A stretch of DNA of 64,000 nucleotides from Nitrosomonadales bacterium (GTDB lineage Bacteria > Pseudomonadota > Gammaproteobacteria > Burkholderiales > Gallionellaceae), in NCBI GenBank assembly GCA_025408405.1, contig JANYJE010000013.1, positions 1-64,000 on the forward strand, in the 5' to 3' direction. The notes below the pieces were generated by a model. The model was given only the letters and a program-made list of their open reading frames with translations, had not been told where the DNA came from and ran no database searches. Numbering within the stretch: position 1 is the stretch's first letter; the number at the start of each line of letters is the position of its first letter. Of this stretch, positions 24,987 to 34,370 are shown one piece after another. The position numbers were made by a program, and so were the translations under genes.

Positions 24987-25907
24987 ATGTCGAGTCTTAG
25001 ACAATATTTCGACACGGATTTTGACTACGCGCTGCGAGTAAATTTCACTTTCCCAGCAGCAACCCTTCCATGTGTTGCCGCTCTCCTTTATGACGCAAAT
25101 GCAGAAGCTGCCTTCCTTTCCTTCTATTTTGAAGATGCAACTCTTCGACCCGAGCAGTTTGTTTCATTCTTAGAGCCAATTAAGTACGGATCAATGCAGC
25201 TGTCGCTCCAAGGTGGAATTGTGTTGCCTGCCGCACGAGTTTTCCAAGGCGCATTGCGAATCCACAATGAGAACCCTTTCAAGGTCGAGTACCAGTTCTT
25301 TGGTGACCCATCTTGGCATGACTTGCTTGCCACCGCCCCAACCCGCCGGATCTTTATTTATGCCGAGACAGCACTAACAGCAGAAGAAATTTGCAATTTA
25401 CAAGCGTCCGCCAAAAACTTGGGACATGAACTACAGTTTAGGGACGCAGCCTATGCAAAAGAACGGACATTGCGTGAAAAGCCACTAGCTTTTATTAGCC
25501 ACGACTCCAGAGATAAAGAAGCAATTGCTCGACCAATTGCGCTCAATCTTCAGAGAAAAATCTGCCCCGTTTGGTACGATGAATTCTCTTTGTCACTTGG
25601 AGATAATCTTCGCGAGAAGATCGAGCGTGGCCTTCGTGAGTGCAAGAAGTGCGTGCTAATCCTAAGTCCAAATTTCTTAAGCAATCGTGGCTGGGGAAAG
25701 AAAGAATTCGAATCAATATTTACACGTGAAATTTTGGAAGATGCTCGCCTTGTTCTGCCAGTTTGGTGTGGTGTTAGCAGACAAGACATCTTTAACTACA
25801 GCCCATCTCTGCTGAACGTAAAAGGTGTCGATTGGAATATGCTCGGCGAAGAAGAGGTGTGCAGGCAAATATATCTTGCCGTCAGCAATGCAACTTCTTC
25901 CACGTAG
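24987..25907 (+). CDS. Solitary TIR-domain protein with an unfamiliar N-terminal domain (candidate defence effector)
   Basis: 306-aa protein. Residues 166-290 are a TIR domain: box 1 LAFISHDSRDKEA (167-179), the BB-loop region VWYDEFSLSLGDNLREKI (195-212), LILSPNFLSNRGWGKKEF (224-241) and LPVWCGV. Glu240 in W-G-K-K-E-F occupies the place of the catalytic glutamate of NAD-cleaving TIR domains. Residues 1-165 are a mixed alpha/beta region that I do not recognise; it contains RRIFIYAETALTAEEICNL (120-138). GGGG precedes the ATG by 6 bases. It is AT-rich compared with ubiE. No Thoeris, SAVED or argonaute partner is adjacent. NADase or antiphage activity is inferred. Confidence 0.8.
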   Translation: MSSLRQYFDTDFDYALRVNFTFPAATLPCVAALLYDANAEAAFLSFYFEDATLRPEQFVSFLEPIKYGSMQLSLQGGIVLPAARVFQGALRIHNENPFKVEYQFFGDPSWHDLLATAPTRRIFIYAETALTAEEICNLQASAKNLGHELQFRDAAYAKERTLREKPLAFISHDSRDKEAIARPIALNLQRKICPVWYDEFSLSLGDNLREKIERGLRECKKCVLILSPNFLSNRGWGKKEFESIFTREILEDARLVLPVWCGVSRQDIFNYSPSLLNVKGVDWNMLGEEEVCRQIYLAVSNATSST

Positions 25908-26000
25908 GATAGACAGGGCAAGAACCCCTTCTTGTCACTTGCACCCCGCCCCCGTTTGCGCGATGATGCGCATCACATTTGCAATGCACGAGGTATTCCC

Positions 26001-26270
26001 ATGAAAACCGCCACCATGCCGCCGCTGCGCGTGCAGCCCGAACTGCGCCAAGCTGCCGAGGAGATGTTGCGTCCCGGCGAGACGCTTTCGGCATTCGTCG
26101 AGGAATCGCTGCGCCGCAACGTGGAGCGGCGCCGAGCGCAGCAGGAGTTCATCGCGCGCGGGCTGGCTTCGCGTGATGCCGCGAAGGAAAGCGGAGAATA
26201 CGTTTCGGCCAAAAAAGTATTGAGCAAGCTGAGCGCAAAGCTGAAGAAGGCACAACAAGCTGCGAAATGA
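26001..26270 (+). CDS. Putative antitoxin of a ParE/RelE-type module
   Basis: 89-aa protein: LRVQPELRQAAEEMLRPGET, LSAFVEESLRRNVERRRAQQ, then VSAKKVLSKLSAKLKKAQQ. The first part resembles a ribbon-helix-helix DNA-binding domain; the basic tail would bind the toxin. GAGG lies 7 bases before the ATG. It overlaps the toxin gene by ATGA. Antitoxin identity rests on this coupling and on the partner's sequence. Confidence 0.75.
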   Translation: MKTATMPPLRVQPELRQAAEEMLRPGETLSAFVEESLRRNVERRRAQQEFIARGLASRDAAKESGEYVSAKKVLSKLSAKLKKAQQAAK

Positions 26271-26572
26271 GTTATCGCATCCGTTTTACCCTGCGGGCAG
26301 AGGATGATTTACTGCGCTTGTTCGATTTCCTGCTGGGGCAGGATGTCGCCGCCGCCGCGCTGGCCGAAAGCGCCCTATACAAAGGCATTGAGGCGCTGGA
26401 ACTGTTTCCCTTTTCCTGCCGCAAGGCGGATGCCGAGTCCGACAACCCGTTCCTGCGGGAACTGATCATCCCGTTCGGAACCGCTGGCTATGTCGTCCTG
26501 TTCGAGATTGAGAATCATAAGACCGTGACGATACTGGCGGTGCGCCACCAGCGCGAAGACGATTATCTTTAA
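26267..26572 (+). CDS. Type II toxin, RelE/ParE family
   Basis: 101-aa protein with the ParE-like pattern: YRIRFTLRAEDDLLRLFDFL, then ALELFPFSCRKAD, LRELIIPFGTAGYVVLFEIE and the end VTILAVRHQREDDYL. The final V-R-H-Q-R-E-D-D is typical of chromosomal ParE toxins. It lies directly after its antitoxin and before the phnA-like gene. Confidence 0.85.
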   Translation: MSYRIRFTLRAEDDLLRLFDFLLGQDVAAAALAESALYKGIEALELFPFSCRKADAESDNPFLRELIIPFGTAGYVVLFEIENHKTVTILAVRHQREDDYL

Positions 26573-26593
26573 CCTGACTATATCTGGAGAATC

Positions 26594-26935
26594 ATGAGCA
26601 GCTTACCGAAATGCCCAAAATGCAATTCCGAATACACCTACGAAGACGGCAACATGTACGTGTGCCCGGAGTGCGCGCATGAATGGAGTAAAGACGCCGC
26701 ACCGGAAAGCGCGGAGGTGAAGCGCGTGATCAAGGATGCCTCCGGCAATGTGCTGAACGACGGCGACAGCATCACGGTGATCAAGGATCTGAAGGTCAAG
26801 GGTTCGTCATTGGTGGTCAAGGTGGGCACCAAGGTGAAGAACATCCGCCTGGTCGAGGGCGACCACGACATCGACTGCAAGATCGATGGTATCGGCGCGA
26901 TGTCGTTAAAATCGGAGTTTGTAAGAAAAGCATGA
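26594..26935 (+). CDS. PhnA/YjdM family zinc-ribbon protein
   Basis: 113-aa protein with an N-terminal zinc ribbon (CPKC, 19 residues, CPEC) and the PhnA C-terminal domain ([39 protein letters not shown]). Despite its historic name the family is not the phosphonoacetate hydrolase, and its role is unknown. Its stop overlaps the start of the next gene (ATGA). Confidence 0.92.
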   Translation: MSSLPKCPKCNSEYTYEDGNMYVCPECAHEWSKDAAPESAEVKRVIKDASGNVLNDGDSITVIKDLKVKGSSLVVKVGTKVKNIRLVEGDHDIDCKIDGIGAMSLKSEFVRKA

Positions 26936-27792
26936 TTAAAAACAGCTCATGGTTCGACATGCTCACCATGAACGTGGTGGTAGTTGCCTTGGTGCTGGCA
27001 GCGCAAGGTGCGCTTGCCGCCGATGTGTTGCCGCGCCCCGATCACATCGTCGTCGTGATGGAAGAAAACCAGCCCTACAGCAAGATCATCGGCAACCGCG
27101 ACACGCCTTACATCAATGCACTGGCAAAGCGCGGCGTGCTATTTACTCATTCCTATGGCGTCACCCATCCCAGCCAGCCGAATTACCTGGCACTTTTCTC
27201 CGGCAGCACGCACGGCATCGGCAGCAATGCTTGTCCGCTGGAGTTGAAAGGCGAGAATCTTGCCAGCGCGTTGATCGCTCAGGGCCTGAGCTTCGCCAGT
27301 TACGCCGAATCCATGCCGGAAGCGGGCTTTGAGGGTTGCATCTATGGATCTTACATGCGCAAACACAATCCGGCGGCGAACTGGAAAGAGCTGGCTGCGT
27401 TCAACCGGCCGTTCCCTGCATTTCCGCAAGACTTCAACCAACTGCCGACCGTTGCACTGGTGATACCCGATCAGCGCCACGACATGCACGATGGCAGCAT
27501 CGCGCAAGGAGATGACTGGCTTGCGCAAAACATCGGGCAATACGCGCAATGGGCGATGAGTCACAACAGTCTGCTGATCGTCACCTGGGATGAGGACGAT
27601 GGCAGCGGAGACAATCAGGTCGCCACGATCTTTGCGGGTGCGATGATCAAACCCGGTCGCTCTGCACAGCGCGTCAACCACTACACGGTTCTGCGCACGA
27701 TCTCCGCGATGTACGGCCTGCCCACTCTGGGCGAAAGCGCGCAGCAGCTTCCGATCAGCGGCGTCTGGCTTTCCTCGGGCAAAAAACATTAG
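26932..27792 (+). CDS. Secreted phosphoesterase / acid phosphatase family protein
   Basis: 286-aa exported protein; the hydrophobic stretch [18 protein letters not shown] is the signal peptide. It belongs to the phosphoesterase family of the alkaline phosphatase-like fold: [38 protein letters not shown], and ending in [20 protein letters not shown]. Such enzymes act on phosphomonoesters or phospholipids in the periplasm. It is translationally coupled to the phnA-like gene, which may hint at phosphate scavenging, though substrate is unknown. Confidence 0.85.
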   Translation: MIKNSSWFDMLTMNVVVVALVLAAQGALAADVLPRPDHIVVVMEENQPYSKIIGNRDTPYINALAKRGVLFTHSYGVTHPSQPNYLALFSGSTHGIGSNACPLELKGENLASALIAQGLSFASYAESMPEAGFEGCIYGSYMRKHNPAANWKELAAFNRPFPAFPQDFNQLPTVALVIPDQRHDMHDGSIAQGDDWLAQNIGQYAQWAMSHNSLLIVTWDEDDGSGDNQVATIFAGAMIKPGRSAQRVNHYTVLRTISAMYGLPTLGESAQQLPISGVWLSSGKKH

Positions 27793-27799
27793 CCACGAT

Positions 27800-28477
27800 T
27801 TGCAGCCCTTGCGTCCCGCTTTGAACATCGCCCTCTCTCCCTACTCTCCACCCACAGGCGTTTTGCAGCTGATCCATGCCGGTGAATCTCTATTGGTGGT
27901 GAACAAACCTGCCGGGCTGCTGGCGGTGCCGGGGCGCGGGGAAGACAAACAGGACTGTCTGGCATTGCGGGTGCAGCAGAAATTTGCCGATGCCTTGGTG
28001 GTGCATCGCCTCGATATGTCGACCTCAGGCTTGATGCTGTTCGCGCGTGACAGCGAGATGCAGCGCACTTTATCCAGGCTGTTCCGCGAACGCCTGGTGG
28101 AGAAGCGCTATGTGGCGGTGGTTGCGGGCAAGCTTGATGCTGGAGGCGAGATCAACCTGCCCGTCGCCGCCGACTGGCCGAACCGCCCGCTACGCAAGAT
28201 CGATCACGCTACCGGCAAGCCAGCACTCACACGCTATCGCCTGGTTGCGTATGACCCCGCCGCCGACTGTAGCCGTGTGGAGCTGGAACCGGTCACCGGG
28301 CGCACACATCAGTTGCGGCTACACATGGCGAGCATAGGCCACCCGATTCTGGGCGATGAACTGTACGGCAAGGCCGCTTGCCGTACAGCGCGCCTGTTGC
28401 TGCACGCGAGCCGGCTGGATTTTGCCCATCCCCATGGAGGTGCGCTATTGCAATTTGCCAGCACGCCCCCATTTTGA
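27800..28477 (+). CDS. RluA-family pseudouridine synthase
   Basis: 225-aa enzyme that isomerises uridine in RNA. The catalytic motif VHRLDMSTSGLMLFAR includes the Asp of HRLD. Also visible are VNKPAGLLAVPGRG, VEKRYVAVVAG and the C-terminal VTGRTHQLRLHMASIGHPIL. Short length and lack of an S4 domain fit the RluA (tRNA U32/23S U746) subgroup. No ATG start is available; several TTG codons (27800, 27809, 27821) are possible, so the exact N-terminus is uncertain. Confidence 0.88.
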   Translation: MQPLRPALNIALSPYSPPTGVLQLIHAGESLLVVNKPAGLLAVPGRGEDKQDCLALRVQQKFADALVVHRLDMSTSGLMLFARDSEMQRTLSRLFRERLVEKRYVAVVAGKLDAGGEINLPVAADWPNRPLRKIDHATGKPALTRYRLVAYDPAADCSRVELEPVTGRTHQLRLHMASIGHPILGDELYGKAACRTARLLLHASRLDFAHPHGGALLQFASTPPF

Positions 28478-28583
28478 TTTCCGCGCTGGTATGGCCTGGT
28501 CACGCATGCAATAGAATCCGCCGTAGCCCGTGTCTTTGCTATACTCACGCCCACTTTGTTTAACCCAAGATTATGAGGAATAC

Positions 28584-29426
28584 ATGAAACGTTTTTTGTC
28601 GCTGTTAACCGTTACCCTTGCCAGCTTGACTCTCCTTGCCGCGAATGCTGAAGCCGCACGTTTTGGCGGTGGCAGCAGCATAGGCAAGCAGCGCAGCATG
28701 ACCACGCAGCCAGCCCCGAAGGCTCCTGCTGCTGCTCCGGCACCTACAACCGCTCCTGCTGCTGCACCTGCGGCCGGCAATAAATGGCTGGGACCTCTGG
28801 CTGGCTTGGCTATTGGCGCCGGCCTGGGCGCCTTGTTTATGGGCGGCGGCATGGGTGGCATGGGTGGCGCCATGGGCAGTATTCTGATGATGGTTGCGCT
28901 CGCCGCACTGGTGATGTTCGCCATCTCCATGTTCCGCAAGAAACAGCAGCCTGCGATGCAGTACGCCGGCCAGGGTGCGCCTTATGCGCAGCCTGAAGCA
29001 CAGCAATACACCGGCTCTGCCTCTCCTGTCGCAGCCCCTGTTGCCAGCAATATTCCTGCGGACTTCCCCGTTGAAGCCTTTCTGCGTAGCGCCAAGATGT
29101 CTTTCATCCGCCTGCAGGCCGCCAATGACCGCAAGGATCTGAGCGATGTGCGCGAGTACACCACGCCGGAGATGTACGCCGAAGTTTCCATGCAGTTCCA
29201 GGAACGCGGCAACATAGCGCAAACAACCGAGGTCGTGAGCATCAATACCGAATTGCTGGAAGTCGTTAATGAGAACGATCACGCTATCGCCAGTGTGCGC
29301 ATGAGCGGCCAGTTGCGCGAGAACAACGGCGCGCCGGAAAACTTCGACGAAGTATGGCATGTGCAGAAGGATTTGAAAGACAGCAAGGCGGTTTGGCTGT
29401 TGTCCGGTATCCAGCAGATTTCCTGA
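28584..29426 (+). CDS. Tim44-like domain membrane protein
   Basis: 280-aa protein: signal peptide (KRFLSLLTVTLASLTLLAANAEA), an Ala/Pro-rich linker (about 45-70), two membrane segments separated by a glycine/methionine stretch (GGGMGGMGGAMG), and a C-terminal Tim44-like domain (PVEAFLRSAKMSFIRLQAAND; LREYTTPEMYAEV-like segment; FDEVWHVQKDLKDSKAVWLL). The start has GAGGA upstream. In betaproteobacteria a Tim44-like gene commonly lies next to ubiJ-ubiB, suggesting it belongs to the native cluster here. Function is unknown. Confidence 0.85.
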   Translation: MKRFLSLLTVTLASLTLLAANAEAARFGGGSSIGKQRSMTTQPAPKAPAAAPAPTTAPAAAPAAGNKWLGPLAGLAIGAGLGALFMGGGMGGMGGAMGSILMMVALAALVMFAISMFRKKQQPAMQYAGQGAPYAQPEAQQYTGSASPVAAPVASNIPADFPVEAFLRSAKMSFIRLQAANDRKDLSDVREYTTPEMYAEVSMQFQERGNIAQTTEVVSINTELLEVVNENDHAIASVRMSGQLRENNGAPENFDEVWHVQKDLKDSKAVWLLSGIQQIS

Positions 29427-29428
29427 GC

Positions 29429-29998
29429 ATGCTCCAGCTGCCAGCCTCCGCACTGAACCATCTGCTCAGCCAGAGCGGCTGGGCGTTGCAGCGGCTGGCT
29501 CGATTTGCAGGGAAAACGGCGCGGTTTAATATCGCGCCGTTTTCTTTTGGCTACACCATACAGGCCGACGGGACCGTGCTTAATGCCGCCAAGGATGCCA
29601 GTGCGGATGCCAGCTGCAATATTGCGCCCAGCTTGTTGCCGCGTCTGGCACTGCACGATGAAGCTGCGTTTGCGCAGATTCAAAGCACGGGGGATGCCGC
29701 CCTGCTCGCCGAAATTTTTTACCTGAGCAGGAATCTGCGCTGGGATGTGGCGGAGGATCTGAGTCGCATTACCGGTGATGTGGCGGCTGAACGCCTGGTG
29801 CAGCGTGCCCGTGCACAGCAGCAACAGCTGCGCGACAGCTCGTTGAATTTCACCCAGGCGCTGGCTGAATACTGGACAGAGGAACAGCCCTTGCTGGCGA
29901 AGCCCGCGCATATTGCCAGCTTTGTCAGCCAGGTCGACAAGCTGCGCGATGACGTGGCACGTCTGGAACTACGCCTTAACCGTTTATCCAAAAAGTGA
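29429..29998 (+). CDS. ubiJ: Ubiquinone biosynthesis accessory factor UbiJ (SCP2-like)
   Basis: 189-aa protein with an SCP2-like lipid-binding domain ([54 protein letters not shown]) and a C-terminal coiled-coil-like tail ([20 protein letters not shown]). UbiJ organises the aerobic ubiquinone synthesis complex. Its ATG lies 2 bases after the Tim44-like stop and ubiB begins 4 bases after its own stop. Confidence 0.9.
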   Translation: MLQLPASALNHLLSQSGWALQRLARFAGKTARFNIAPFSFGYTIQADGTVLNAAKDASADASCNIAPSLLPRLALHDEAAFAQIQSTGDAALLAEIFYLSRNLRWDVAEDLSRITGDVAAERLVQRARAQQQQLRDSSLNFTQALAEYWTEEQPLLAKPAHIASFVSQVDKLRDDVARLELRLNRLSKK

Positions 29999-30002
29999 AT
30001 CC

Positions 30003-31547
30003 ATGCTGCGCCTGTTACGCCTGATTAAAATCATTTTCATCGTGCTGCGCTTCGGCCTGGACGAGTTTCTGCTGGCGCATGCGCGCACACGCTGGCTGCT
30101 GCTGCCGCTTAGGATGGTGCTGTTTACCCGCGACACCTCTGCCCCGCGTGCCGTACGCCTGCGTCTGGCACTGGAAAGCTTGGGGCCGCTGTTCGTCAAA
30201 TTCGGCCAGATGCTTTCAACCCGGCGCGATTTGATTCCTAGCGATATTGCCGATGAGCTGGCCAAATTGCAGGATCAGGTGCCGCCCTTCCCATCCGCGC
30301 AAGCGGTGGCATTGCTGGAAGCGGTTTATCAGAAGAAGCTCGATCAGGTCTTCAGCAGCTTCGATTCCATCCCTGTCGCCAGCGCTTCCGTGGCGCAGGT
30401 GCATTTCGCGGTGCTGCCTGACGGGCGCGAAGTCGCCGTGAAGATTTTGCGCCCGGGCATAGAGCACACCATCGCGCACGATATCGCCCTGCTCGATGTG
30501 GGTGCGTCGCTGCTCGAAAAATGGTGGGAAGATGGCAAGCGCCTGAAGCCGAAGCTGGTGGTCGCCGAGTTCAACAAGTACCTGCACGACGAGCTCGATT
30601 TGATGCGCGAAGCCGCCAGCGCCAGCCAGCTGAAACGCAATTTTTCCACCTCACCCTTGCTGCTAGTGCCGGAAATGTATTGGGACTGGTGTTCCAGCAC
30701 GGTGATGGTGATGGAACGCATGAGCGGCATCCCGATCAGCCAGATCGATGCACTGCGCGCTGCAAACATCGATCTTTCGCGGCTGGCCTCGAATGGCGTG
30801 GAAATTTTCTACACCCAGGTATTCCGCGACGGTTTTTTCCATGCCGACATGCACCCGGGAAACATCATGGTGGCGGCTGACGGCCGCTATGTTGCACTGG
30901 ATTTCGGCATCATGGGCACGCTCACCGATAGCGACAAACATTACCTCGCGCAAAACTTTATTGCCTTTTTCCAGCGCGACTATAAGCGTGTGGCTGAAGT
31001 GCATATCGAGTCCGGCTGGGCGCCTGCGGATACCCGTGTAGATGAGCTGGAAGCCGCCATCCGCTCGGTGTGCGAGCCGATTTTCGACAAGCCATTGCGC
31101 GAGGTCTCCTTCGGCCGCGTACTGTTGCGTCTGTTCCAGACCTCGCGCCGCTTCGGCATCGAGATCCAGCCGCAGCTGGTGCTGCTGCAGAAAACCTTGC
31201 TCAATATCGAGGGACTGGGGCTGCAACTCGACCCTGAGCTGGATTTGTGGAAAACCGCCAAACCCTGGCTGGAGCGCTGGATGAGCGAACAAATAGGCTG
31301 GCGCGGCTTCCTCAAGGCGCTCAAAGCTGAGGCACCCAACTACGCCACCTGGTTGCCCCAGTTGCCGCGCCTGATTCACCAGCAGCTAAGCCGCCAATCC
31401 GGTGCACAGATAGAGATCGTGCTGCAGGAATTGCTTGCCCAGCAAAAGCGCAGGAATCAGATATTGCTGTTGGGTGTTGGGCTGATGCTGATTGTTGCGG
31501 CTAGTGCCGCTTTGCTCGCCGCAAGGTTCCTGTTCCAGGCCGCTTAG
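30003..31547 (+). CDS. ubiB: Ubiquinone biosynthesis ATPase/kinase-like protein UbiB
   Basis: 514-aa ABC1/ADCK-family protein. The atypical kinase features are present: [20 protein letters not shown] (KxGQ motif), [13 protein letters not shown] with the alanine-rich loop, [21 protein letters not shown], and [10 protein letters not shown] with LDFGIMG. Two C-terminal membrane helices ([25 protein letters not shown]) anchor it. It is needed for ubiquinone synthesis, working with the UbiJ/UbiK complex. Start 30003 follows ubiJ directly. Confidence 0.95.
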   Translation: MLRLLRLIKIIFIVLRFGLDEFLLAHARTRWLLLPLRMVLFTRDTSAPRAVRLRLALESLGPLFVKFGQMLSTRRDLIPSDIADELAKLQDQVPPFPSAQAVALLEAVYQKKLDQVFSSFDSIPVASASVAQVHFAVLPDGREVAVKILRPGIEHTIAHDIALLDVGASLLEKWWEDGKRLKPKLVVAEFNKYLHDELDLMREAASASQLKRNFSTSPLLLVPEMYWDWCSSTVMVMERMSGIPISQIDALRAANIDLSRLASNGVEIFYTQVFRDGFFHADMHPGNIMVAADGRYVALDFGIMGTLTDSDKHYLAQNFIAFFQRDYKRVAEVHIESGWAPADTRVDELEAAIRSVCEPIFDKPLREVSFGRVLLRLFQTSRRFGIEIQPQLVLLQKTLLNIEGLGLQLDPELDLWKTAKPWLERWMSEQIGWRGFLKALKAEAPNYATWLPQLPRLIHQQLSRQSGAQIEIVLQELLAQQKRRNQILLLGVGLMLIVAASAALLAARFLFQAA

Positions 31548-31556
31548 CCAGCAGGC

Positions 31557-32339
31557 TTACGTTTCTTTGCGTTCGTCAAAGAAGCCGCTTTTGACCAACT
31601 CTATCGTCAGCGCCATGTAGTCCGCCGCACCGGGGCTATGAGGCGCAAAGGCAAACACGTCAAGCCCGTGCATCGGGCTGGTGGCAAGCGCCACATTTTC
31701 CCCGATGCGGGTGTTGCATACCAGGCTGCCGTACCTATCCCTGAGTTTGTCGTAGATGTCATAGGCCAGTTTGCGCCTGGAATCAAAACGGGTGACAACA
31801 ATGCGGCGCTCGAACTTTCTGTTCATCCTTTTTTCCAGTACATTGAGCGCGGAATCGAGGCGGTGCACGCCTTGCAGCGAGAGATAATCGGCAGATACGG
31901 GAATCAGCACACGGTCGGCAGCAATCAGCGCATTCAGCGTCAGCACGCTGAGCATGGGACAGCAATCAATCAGAATGGGTGCACCAGTGAGCGCCAGCTC
32001 TTCTTTCAGGCCCTGTTTCAACAGGTTTGCAACATTCGGGTCGCCGCCGTACAGGGCGTCAATCTTGGACAGCGCCAGTGAAGACGCAACGATCTGCCAG
32101 CCTGCCGGGGTGTCGCGCAACAATTTGGCGAGCGGCGTTTTGTGCTCGAAGAATTCCGCCATATTAAGATTGGCGGAATCATCTCTTTTCAGCCCGCAAG
32201 CAAGAGTGAGGTGACCTTGCGGATCCATATCCAGGGCAATAGGGTGACGCTTTGCTTTGGCCAGTGCGGCTGCAACATTGAGACAGGTAGTGGTTTTGCC
32301 CACTCCCCCTTTTTGATTGAATACGGCGATAGTCGCCAT
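31557..32339 (-). CDS. Orphan ParA-family ATPase
   Basis: 260-aa ParA/MinD-superfamily ATPase with the deviant Walker [28 protein letters not shown] and ILIDCCPMLSVLTLNALIAA. It differs from the chromosomal ParA further right. No ParB-like partner or cargo gene is adjacent: ubiB is convergent and glmS lies 138 bp upstream on the same strand. It may position a polar or cytosolic complex, as other orphan ParAs do. No cargo can be named. Confidence 0.85.
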   Translation of the reverse strand: MATIAVFNQKGGVGKTTTCLNVAAALAKAKRHPIALDMDPQGHLTLACGLKRDDSANLNMAEFFEHKTPLAKLLRDTPAGWQIVASSLALSKIDALYGGDPNVANLLKQGLKEELALTGAPILIDCCPMLSVLTLNALIAADRVLIPVSADYLSLQGVHRLDSALNVLEKRMNRKFERRIVVTRFDSRRKLAYDIYDKLRDRYGSLVCNTRIGENVALATSPMHGLDVFAFAPHSPGAADYMALTIELVKSGFFDERKET

Positions 32340-32477
32340 CTAGTTTGCCCTCGAGTGTCGGGCTGATGCAAGCAAATACAGCATGCACCGGTGTTCGACC
32401 GGAAGCCATGCCGCTGTGCAATTGCTAGTGATTAGCACGGAGCCTTCGCACACACTCCTGATTCCAGCCCTTTGAGA

Positions 32478-34304
32478 TTACTCAACGGTGACAGATTTGG
32501 CCAGATTCCGGGGTTTATCTACATCAGTTCCCTTTTGCAATGCCACGTAATATGCCAGCAGCTGCAAAGGGATGGTGTGCAGAATAGGGCTTAGAAAGCC
32601 CGCGTGTTCCGGCATTTGCATGACATGCACGCCTTCGCTGGACTGGAAGCGCGTGTTGGCATCGGCAAACACGTATAGCTCGCCGCCGCGCGCGCGCACT
32701 TCCTGCAAGTTGGATTTGAGTTTCTCCAGCAATACGTCGTTGGGTGCCACGGCAACGACCGGCATATCCTTGTCTACCAGTGCCAGCGGGCCATGCTTCA
32801 GCTCTCCTGCTGGATAGGCTTCGGCGTGTATATAGGATATTTCCTTGAGCTTTAGCGCGCCTTCCAGGGCGATCGGATAGTGCAGCCCGCGTCCCAAGAA
32901 TAGTGCGTTGTGTTTGTTCGCGAAGTTTTCTGCGAGCTTGGCAATGGCCGGTTCCAGTTTCAAAACGGCTTGCACCGCGCTGGGAAGATGGCGCAAATCG
33001 TGCAGATGCTTTTGCTCTTGTTCCGCGTTCAGCTTGCCGCGCTGTTTGGCCAGCACCAGAGTGAGCAGGAAGAGTCCCGCCAATTGGGTGGTGAAAGCCT
33101 TGGTCGAGGCTACACCGATCTCCGGGCCTGCGCGGGTGAGCAGGCGCAATTTGGACTGGCGGATAATCGCGCTTTCCGGAACGTTGCAGATAGCCAGGGT
33201 ATACAGGTGGCCCGTGGCTTTGGCGTGATTAAGCGCAGCCAGTGTGTCGGCTGTTTCGCCCGACTGTGAAATGGTTACCACCAGAGTCTTGGGGTTCGCC
33301 ACACTGGTGCGGTAACGGTATTCGCTGGCGATTTCCACGGTGCAGGGTATACCGGCAATTTCTTCCAGCCAGTAGCGCGCCACCATGCCGGCGTGGTGGC
33401 TGGTTCCGCAAGCCAGAATCAGTATGCTGTCTATCTGGGTAAATGCTGCCGCCGCTTCTGCGCCGAAGATGCCTGGAATCAACGACTGGCTGTTGCACAC
33501 CGCTTCCAGTGTGTTTGCGAGCGCTTGTGGCTGTTCGTGAATTTCTTTCTGCATGTAGTGCTGATACTCGCCCAGCTCTACACTTTCATTATTGAGCTCG
33601 CTGGTGTGGACGGTGCGCTGTACAGATTTACCATGCGCATCAAATACGCGGTAACCACTCAGGCTGATTTCGGCTACATCGCCCTCTTCCAGATACACCA
33701 TTCTTTTGGTGACAGCAAGCAATGCCGACATATCGGAGGCAATGAAGTATTCCCCATCACCCACGCCCAGCAACAAGGGACTGCCCTTGCGTGCACATAT
33801 CAGCTGCCCCGGATTATCCGCTGCCAGCACGCCGATGGCGTAAGCACCCACCAGCTCGGCCAAGGTGGCTTGGGTTGCTGCCAGCAAAGTGCTCCCCTTG
33901 GTATAGTGGCTGTGTATCAGGTGTGCGATAACCTCTGTGTCCGTATCAGAAGTGAAGCTGTAGCCCTGCGCCGTCAGCCTTGTGCGCAGCTCTTCATAAT
34001 TTTCGATAATGCCATTGTGCACAACGGCAATCAGGTCGCCGCTTAGATGCGGGTGAGCGTTGCGCTCACTGGGTACGCCATGGGTGGCCCAGCGTGTATG
34101 CGCTATGCCCAGATGGCCGCTGGTATTTGCGCTTCTCTGGCTGAGTTCGGCAACGCGGCCTGTGCTGCGTACGCGCTGCAATTTCTTCTGGTCAACCACG
34201 ACCAGCCCGGCTGAATCGTAGCCGCGATACTCAAGCCTCTGCAAACCCTGCAACAGGATGGGCACTACATTTCGCTGCGCAACCGCGCCAACAATACCGC
34301 ACAT
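32478..34304 (-). CDS. glmS: Glutamine-fructose-6-phosphate aminotransferase
   Basis: 608-aa enzyme making glucosamine-6-phosphate for peptidoglycan and LPS. It starts MCGIVGAV, with Cys2 as the glutaminase nucleophile after Met removal. [18 protein letters not shown] and [12 protein letters not shown] mark the glutaminase domain; two SIS domains follow ([40 protein letters not shown]), and it ends in LAKSVTVE. The longer upstream frame is ignored because the mature enzyme needs the N-terminal Cys. glmU lies 66 bp upstream on the same strand. Confidence 0.97.
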   Translation of the reverse strand: MCGIVGAVAQRNVVPILLQGLQRLEYRGYDSAGLVVVDQKKLQRVRSTGRVAELSQRSANTSGHLGIAHTRWATHGVPSERNAHPHLSGDLIAVVHNGIIENYEELRTRLTAQGYSFTSDTDTEVIAHLIHSHYTKGSTLLAATQATLAELVGAYAIGVLAADNPGQLICARKGSPLLLGVGDGEYFIASDMSALLAVTKRMVYLEEGDVAEISLSGYRVFDAHGKSVQRTVHTSELNNESVELGEYQHYMQKEIHEQPQALANTLEAVCNSQSLIPGIFGAEAAAAFTQIDSILILACGTSHHAGMVARYWLEEIAGIPCTVEIASEYRYRTSVANPKTLVVTISQSGETADTLAALNHAKATGHLYTLAICNVPESAIIRQSKLRLLTRAGPEIGVASTKAFTTQLAGLFLLTLVLAKQRGKLNAEQEQKHLHDLRHLPSAVQAVLKLEPAIAKLAENFANKHNALFLGRGLHYPIALEGALKLKEISYIHAEAYPAGELKHGPLALVDKDMPVVAVAPNDVLLEKLKSNLQEVRARGGELYVFADANTRFQSSEGVHVMQMPEHAGFLSPILHTIPLQLLAYYVALQKGTDVDKPRNLAKSVTVE

Positions 34305-34370
34305 GGTTAATTCCGTGAGTCGATGGGAGGTGCGAATTGTACCAAGATCATGCTGCACATCCCAAACTGA

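Noticed and set aside
25920..25947. Hairpin CAAGAA-CCCC-TTCTTG after the TIR gene as a terminator
   Set aside because: Stem is only 6 bp and no T run follows; too weak to call.
33393..34046. 217-codon plus-strand open frame opposite glmS
   Set aside because: glmS is certain on the other strand over the whole stretch; the translation resembles no protein family.
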